Source of the DNA: VBDM01 sp035702665 | Lineage (GTDB): Bacteria; Pseudomonadota; Gammaproteobacteria; Burkholderiales; SG8-39 | Direction: 5' to 3' | Assembly (NCBI GenBank): GCA_035702665.1 | Contig: DASSQD010000093.1 | Location: 1 to 9,860, forward strand | Length of the DNA stretch: 9,860 bases | Part shown: positions 6,317 through 9,860 of the stretch, piece by piece | How the letters are laid out: each line of letters begins with the position of its first letter | How positions within the stretch are numbered: position 1 is the stretch's first letter | Position numbers and translations under genes: made by a program | The notes under the pieces: model-generated | Seen by the model: the letters and a program-made list of their open reading frames with translations, nothing else | Told to the model about the DNA's origin: nothing | The model's database searches: none

Positions 6317-7313
6317 GGCGGATCGCGAAGCTGTAGTCCGAGCGTGTTGCGGTCTTTGACTGCAGCCGCATGGCGCCGGCGAGCGCGATCATCGCGCCGT
6401 TGTCGGTGCAGAATTCCATGGCCGGGTAATACACCCGGAATCCGTCGCGCGCTGCAGCCGCATCGAGCACGCTTCGAAGGCGCTTGTTGGCGCCGACGCC
6501 TCCGGCGACCACCAGTCGGTCCAGGCCGGTGCACTCGATGGCGGCGCGCGACTTTTCTACCAGCACTTCGACCACGGCCTCCTGGAATGCGGCGGCGAGG
6601 TCGGCCCGGAGCGGTCCTTCCATTCCGTGCTTGCGCAGCGTCGTCACCACCGCTGTCTTGAGTCCACTGAAACTGAAATCCAGGTCGCCGCTTTTTTCCA
6701 GCTGGTCGAGCATCGGGCGCGGAAATGTGAAACGGTCGCGTCTGCCGCTTTCGGCGAGCTGGGCGAGCGCGGGTCCGCCGGGGTAGCCCAGGCCGAGCAA
6801 TTTCGCGGTCTTGTCGAAGGCTTCACCCGCGGCGTCGTCCAGCGTTTCGCCGAGCAGTTCGTACTTCGCCAGGCCGCCCACCCGCATGAGCTGGGTATGG
6901 CCTCCGGATACGAGGAGGGAGACGAACGGAAATCGGGGCGGATCATCCTGCAGCAGAGGCGAAAGCAGATGGCCCTCGAGGTGGTGCACGCCGATCGCCG
7001 GGATCCCCAGGCCGAGAGCAAAGCCGTTCGCGAATGCGGCGCCGACGAGTAGGGCGCCCGCGAGCCCTGGACCCTGGGTGTAAGCGACCGCATCCAGCTC
7101 GTGTATTCGCGCCCCGGACTCATGCAGCACCGTGCGCACAAGAGGAAGCACGCGCCGGACGTGATCGCGCGACGCGAGCTCCGGCACGACGCCGCCGTAC
7201 TGATCATGCAATGCAACCTGGGAATGCAGCGCGTGCGCGAGCAGGCCGCGATCGCCGTCGTACACGGCGACTCCGGTTTCGTCGCAAGAGGTCTCGATGC
7301 CCAGCACCAGCAT
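6276..7313 (-). CDS. tsaD: tRNA N6-adenosine threonylcarbamoyltransferase TsaD
   Basis: A 345-residue cytoplasmic enzyme that, with TsaB and TsaE, transfers threonylcarbamoyl from TC-AMP to A37 of ANN-decoding tRNAs (t6A). It has the ASKHA fold. It opens with 'MLVLGIETSCDETGVAVYD', which fixes the ATG at 7313. The metal-binding 'HHLEGH' gives H111 and H115, and D304 in 'FCTDNGAMIA' completes the site. The nucleotide-binding motifs 'VSGGHTQL' (135-142) and 'VAGGVGANKRLR' (269-280) are present, as is 'DFSFSGLKTAV' (212-222). The end 'SFAIRPRWDL' is standard, followed by about ten extra residues overlapping plsY tail to tail by 41 bp. The gene often called gcp/ygjD is the same. It is normally essential. 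In many proteobacteria rpsU is divergent from it; here an efflux operon is. Confidence 0.97.
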   Translation of the reverse strand: MLVLGIETSCDETGVAVYDGDRGLLAHALHSQVALHDQYGGVVPELASRDHVRRVLPLVRTVLHESGARIHELDAVAYTQGPGLAGALLVGAAFANGFALGLGIPAIGVHHLEGHLLSPLLQDDPPRFPFVSLLVSGGHTQLMRVGGLAKYELLGETLDDAAGEAFDKTAKLLGLGYPGGPALAQLAESGRRDRFTFPRPMLDQLEKSGDLDFSFSGLKTAVVTTLRKHGMEGPLRADLAAAFQEAVVEVLVEKSRAAIECTGLDRLVVAGGVGANKRLRSVLDAAAARDGFRVYYPAMEFCTDNGAMIALAGAMRLQSKTATRSDYSFAIRPRWDLGGVPKTDR

Positions 7314-7339
7314 GATTTTCGGCCGGTTTCTTGATATCC

Positions 7340-7372
7340 GTCAGTCCGTTGTCAGGCACATTTAAATAGAAT
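7340..7372 (+). promoter_or_regulatory. Candidate regulated promoter of the efflux operon
   Basis: This lies in the 69-bp gap between the divergent tsaD and TolC-family starts. A -10-like TAGAAT is at 7367-7372, just after an AT-rich palindrome ATTTAAAT (7360-7367) that stands out in GC-rich DNA. No -35 box is found at the right spacing. Instead GTCAG occurs twice, at 7340-7344 and 7351-7355, in the same orientation and 11 bp apart, one helical turn, across the -35 zone. That is how OmpR/PhoB-type response regulators often bind to activate promoters. No regulator gene is in view, so this is a hypothesis. Confidence 0.35.
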
Positions 7373-7375
7373 TCC

Positions 7376-7400
7376 GCTCCCCATGTCCAGGCTCCCCATG
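7376..7400 (+). repeat. 10-bp direct repeat duplicating the start-codon context
   Basis: GCTCCCCATG occurs at 7376-7385 and again at 7391-7400, 15 bp apart. Both copies end in an ATG in the same frame, the two possible starts (7383 and 7398) of the TolC-family gene. Neither has a good Shine-Dalgarno. Confidence 0.8.
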
Positions 7401-8699
7401 CAGCTGGCGGGCAGGACGCTCGTGGGCCTTGCATTCGCTCTGCCGTTCTCGGCTGTCGGCCAGTCGGTCGACCTGACGGCGCTGACGCTGACGCAGGCCG
7501 AGGAGCTTCTGCAAGCGCACAATCGCGAGCTTCAGGCCGCCCGGCGGGCCGTCGAGGCCGCCGGCGCCAACACGCTTTCGGCCGGCGCGCGGCCGAACCC
7601 AACCCTGAGCTTGGGCGTCAGCGCGATCAACCCGGCCCAAGGCGTCGGCGCGGGCCCCTTGCGCGACAAGTTCATCGATAGCTCGGTGCGCATCGACCAG
7701 GTGATCGAGCGCGGCGACCGTCGCGAGCTGCGCCTGGCCAACGCTAGAAGCCTCGAGTCCGCGAGCACCGAAGACCTTTCGGACGCGCAACGCCAACAAC
7801 GCCTCGCCCTCAGATACGCATATTACGACCTGCTTTTTGCACAGGACAAGGTCGATATCGCGCGCGACACCATCGCGCTGTTCGAGGGATCGGTGCGCGC
7901 CGCCGAGCTGCGGCTCAAAGCCGGCGACATCGCCATGGCTGACGTCGCAAGGCTGCGCGTCGACGCCCTGCGGGCGCAGAACGACGCGCGCGCGGCCGAG
8001 GCGGACCAGCGCCGCGCCCAGCTCGCGCTCGCCTACATGATCGGAGCGGAGGGCAGGGCGATAGGAATTCGAGCGGTGGATCCATGGCCGTCGATCTATG
8101 CGGGGCGGCCCGGGGGCTCGGTTGAGGAGCTGATCGAGGTGCGCCCGGACGTGCGCGCTGCAAAGAGCCGCTTCGAAGCAGCGCAGAACGCCCGCGAGCT
8201 GGCACGGAGCCTCCGCACCCGCGATGTATCGGTAGGCGTGTCGTACGACCACTATCCGATCAATCCCTCGTACGCAATGGGCAGCGGCGCGGGCAATGGC
8301 AGCAGCTACGGGGTATTCGTGAGCATCCCGCTATTCGCCCGCTACTACTATGAAGGCGAAATCCGGCGCTCGGAGGTCGATTACAGCGCCGCGATGGAAG
8401 CGCTCGAGAAGGTACGCGCACAGGCGCGCACCGAGATCGCGCGGGCGTTCTCCGATCTGCAATCCACGGCCGAGCGCTTGCAGCGATTCGACGAATCGCT
8501 GCTCGTCGAGGCGAGGAGAGCCGCGGACTCCGCTGAATTCGCCTACAAGAACGGAGCCATCGGAGTCATGGACCTGCTGGACGCGCGGCGCACGCTGCGC
8601 GCGATCCAGATTGACTCTGCGTCGGCCAGAAACGATCATGCAAAGGCGCTCGCCGCTTGGCAGGCGGGAATCGGCCGCTTGGACGAAGAAGCCAGATGA
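7383..8699 (+). CDS. TolC-family outer-membrane efflux protein (CzcC/CusC-like)
   Basis: A 438-residue outer-membrane channel, one third of a tripartite exporter. A Sec signal peptide is visible ('RTLVGLAFALPFSAVGQ', cleavage about residue 27) with no lipobox cysteine. Two OEP repeats follow. The first starts 'LTLTQAEELLQAHNRELQAARRAVEAA' (34-60), passes 'ARPNPTLSLGVS' (69-80) and 'VRIDQVIERGDRRELRLANA' (102-121), then long coiled helices (about 130-220). The second runs from 'RPDVRAAKSRFEAAQNA' (254-270) through 'VSIPLFARYYYEGEIRRSEVDY' (313-334) to 'AYKNGAIGVMDLLDARRTLRAIQ' (387-409). The periodic Ala/Arg/Glu-rich helices fit the periplasmic tunnel. The start could be 7383 or 7398, because a 10-bp repeat supplies both ATGs. 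It is followed after 28 bp by the adaptor gene, so they form an operon. Metal versus drug specificity cannot be read from it. Confidence 0.93.
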   Translation: MSRLPMQLAGRTLVGLAFALPFSAVGQSVDLTALTLTQAEELLQAHNRELQAARRAVEAAGANTLSAGARPNPTLSLGVSAINPAQGVGAGPLRDKFIDSSVRIDQVIERGDRRELRLANARSLESASTEDLSDAQRQQRLALRYAYYDLLFAQDKVDIARDTIALFEGSVRAAELRLKAGDIAMADVARLRVDALRAQNDARAAEADQRRAQLALAYMIGAEGRAIGIRAVDPWPSIYAGRPGGSVEELIEVRPDVRAAKSRFEAAQNARELARSLRTRDVSVGVSYDHYPINPSYAMGSGAGNGSSYGVFVSIPLFARYYYEGEIRRSEVDYSAAMEALEKVRAQARTEIARAFSDLQSTAERLQRFDESLLVEARRAADSAEFAYKNGAIGVMDLLDARRTLRAIQIDSASARNDHAKALAAWQAGIGRLDEEAR

Positions 8700-8727
8700 C
8701 GCCGAGGGGCGCGACACGGGAGAGGGT

Positions 8728-9860
8728 ATGAGGTCCATGCATTGGCGCGCGGCGCCGATGGCGATCGCCATCGGCGCGGCGGCTCTGGTATCGGCTTGCG
8801 GCGACGGCGACGCGAAGCCCGACATTGCCCGGCCCAGGCTCGAGAACGGGCAGATCGTGTTCCCCGAGGGGAGCGCTCAGGTGGCGTTGTTCGCGACCGA
8901 AAGCGTGAGGAAGAGCGAGCCCCTTCAGCTGCGCCTCACGGGGCGGCTCGTCTGGGACGAGAACCGGACCGTGCGCCTCTATCCGCCGTTTGCCGGCCGC
9001 GTGCTCCAGATCCTGGTGAGAGTCGGCGAACGCGTGAGCAAGGATCAACCGCTCGCAACGCTCGCATCGCCCGATTTTGGACAGGCGCAGGCAGACGCCA
9101 GCCGCGCGCGATCCGATTTCGCACTCGCGGAGAAGAGCCGGAAGCGTGTGCAGGAACTGTACGCCGGAGGCGTGGCACCACGGAAGGACTTGAGTGCGGC
9201 CGAGGCGGACTACGCGAGAGCCGAAGCCGAGCTCGCACGCGCTACGGCGAAGGTGAAGCTCTACGGAAGCCCCGGGGAGTCGGTCGATCAGAATCTCACG
9301 TTGGCGAGCCCGATCGCCGGGGTGGTTGTCGAGCGCAATATCAACCCCGGCCAAGAACTGCGGCCGGACCTGCAGCTCGCCAACTCTCCCGCGATGTTCG
9401 TCATCACTGACCCCTCCCACCTGTGGGTTCAGCTCGATGCGGCCGAGGCTCAGCTCGGCGTGCTGCGTCGTGGCCAAGGCGTAACGCTACGCTCGACCGC
9501 GTGGCCCACTGACGAATTTACGGCCACCATCGATGCAATTTCCGACTTCATCGACCCGGCTACGCGCACGATCAAGGTACGCGGGAGCGTCGACAACCGC
9601 GAGCGCAAGCTCAAAGGGGAAATGTTCGTGACGGCGGAGATCACGGCGCCGTCCAGGGCAGCCGCCGTCCAGGTCCCCGAGAAGGCCGTGCTTTCCGCTG
9701 GCGGAAACAACTACGTTTTCATCCAGGAGGCGCCCGGACGCTACGCGCGCGCCGAGGTCAAGCTCGAAGGGGTCCACGACGGGGTCGCTGGCGTTACGGA
9801 CGGTCTCGCGCTGGGGCAGAACGTCGTGGTCGAGGGGAACCTTTTTCTTTTTCGCCTGTA
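8728..9860 (+). CDS. RND-type periplasmic adaptor (membrane fusion) lipoprotein, 3' end cut by window
   Basis: The frame is open from ATG 8728 to the window end, giving 377 residues without a stop. It links an inner-membrane RND pump to the TolC-like channel encoded just upstream. The N-terminus is a lipoprotein signal with lipobox V-S-A-C, lipidated at C24; position +2 is Gly, not the inner-membrane-retention Asp, although +3 is Asp. Domains in order: lipoyl half 'VRLYPPFAGRVLQILVRVGERVSKDQPLATL' (82-112), alpha hairpin (about 116-178), second lipoyl half 'LTLASPIAGVVVERNINPGQELRP' (190-213), beta-barrel with 'LWVQLDAAEAQLGVLRRGQ' and 'ISDFIDPATRTIKVRGSVDN' (232-290), and the membrane-proximal domain from 310. 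The order and 'DPATRTIKVR' fit the CzcB/CusB group. No His-rich or Met-cluster metal site is visible. GGGAGAGGG at 8718-8726 supports 8728; ATG 8737 is an alternative. The ending 'VVVEGNLFLFRL' is near the usual C-terminus. Confidence 0.92.
   Translation, partial: MRSMHWRAAPMAIAIGAAALVSACGDGDAKPDIARPRLENGQIVFPEGSAQVALFATESVRKSEPLQLRLTGRLVWDENRTVRLYPPFAGRVLQILVRVGERVSKDQPLATLASPDFGQAQADASRARSDFALAEKSRKRVQELYAGGVAPRKDLSAAEADYARAEAELARATAKVKLYGSPGESVDQNLTLASPIAGVVVERNINPGQELRPDLQLANSPAMFVITDPSHLWVQLDAAEAQLGVLRRGQGVTLRSTAWPTDEFTATIDAISDFIDPATRTIKVRGSVDNRERKLKGEMFVTAEITAPSRAAAVQVPEKAVLSAGGNNYVFIQEAPGRYARAEVKLEGVHDGVAGVTDGLALGQNVVVEGNLFLFRL

Noticed and set aside
7331..7368. TTGATA (7331-7336) or TTGTCA (7349-7354) as -35 boxes for the efflux operon
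   Set aside because: Spacing to any acceptable -10 is about 12 or more than 25 bp, outside the range sigma70 tolerates.

Overview
The window is a dense, GC-rich stretch of bacterial chromosome with almost no non-coding DNA. The protein families, the folB/plsY and tsaD neighbourhood, the ogt-xerD pair and the TAXI-type TRAP transporter suggest a betaproteobacterium (Burkholderiales/Nitrosomonadales-like). That assignment is an inference from gene content, not a sequence match. I see no rRNA, tRNA, insertion sequence, CRISPR array or phage gene.

Layout. Positions 1-215 hold the 3' end of a class I cytochrome c, cut by the window edge, followed 4 bp later by a VOC-fold (extradiol dioxygenase-like) protein (220-642). 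A candidate sigma70 promoter (654-682) and a small 5'-UTR hairpin precede a two-gene TRAP transporter of the TAXI type: periplasmic binding protein (748-1710), an intergenic hairpin, then a fused DctQM-type permease (1818-3848). Next come a methylated-DNA-protein cysteine methyltransferase (3864-4346) and XerD (4343-5257), overlapping by 4 bp. Three housekeeping genes follow with alternating orientation: folB (minus, 5259-5615), plsY (plus, 5663-6316) and tsaD (minus, 6276-7313). plsY and tsaD overlap tail to tail by 41 bp. Divergent from tsaD is an efflux operon: a TolC-family outer-membrane factor (7383-8699) and a lipoprotein membrane-fusion adaptor (8728 to the window end), which runs off the right edge, probably just short of its stop. 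An RND pump gene is expected beyond.

How the genes relate. The TAXI protein and permease form one sodium- or proton-driven uptake system for an organic anion, with the substrate not readable from context. FolB (folate), PlsY (phospholipid), TsaD (tRNA t6A), XerD (chromosome dimer resolution) and Ogt (alkylation repair) are core functions packed with nearly no spacers. The TolC-like and adaptor genes are two of the three parts of a tripartite exporter of the CzcCBA/CusCBA kind, with metal or drug specificity undetermined.

No clearly novel system is visible. The points worth a second look are regulatory or architectural: a TAGAAT -10-like hexamer recurring next to several gene starts, an 11-bp-spaced direct repeat where the -35 box of the efflux operon should be, a 10-bp duplication that gives that operon two in-frame start codons, the hairpin between the TRAP genes, and the efflux operon lying where rpsU often sits beside tsaD.
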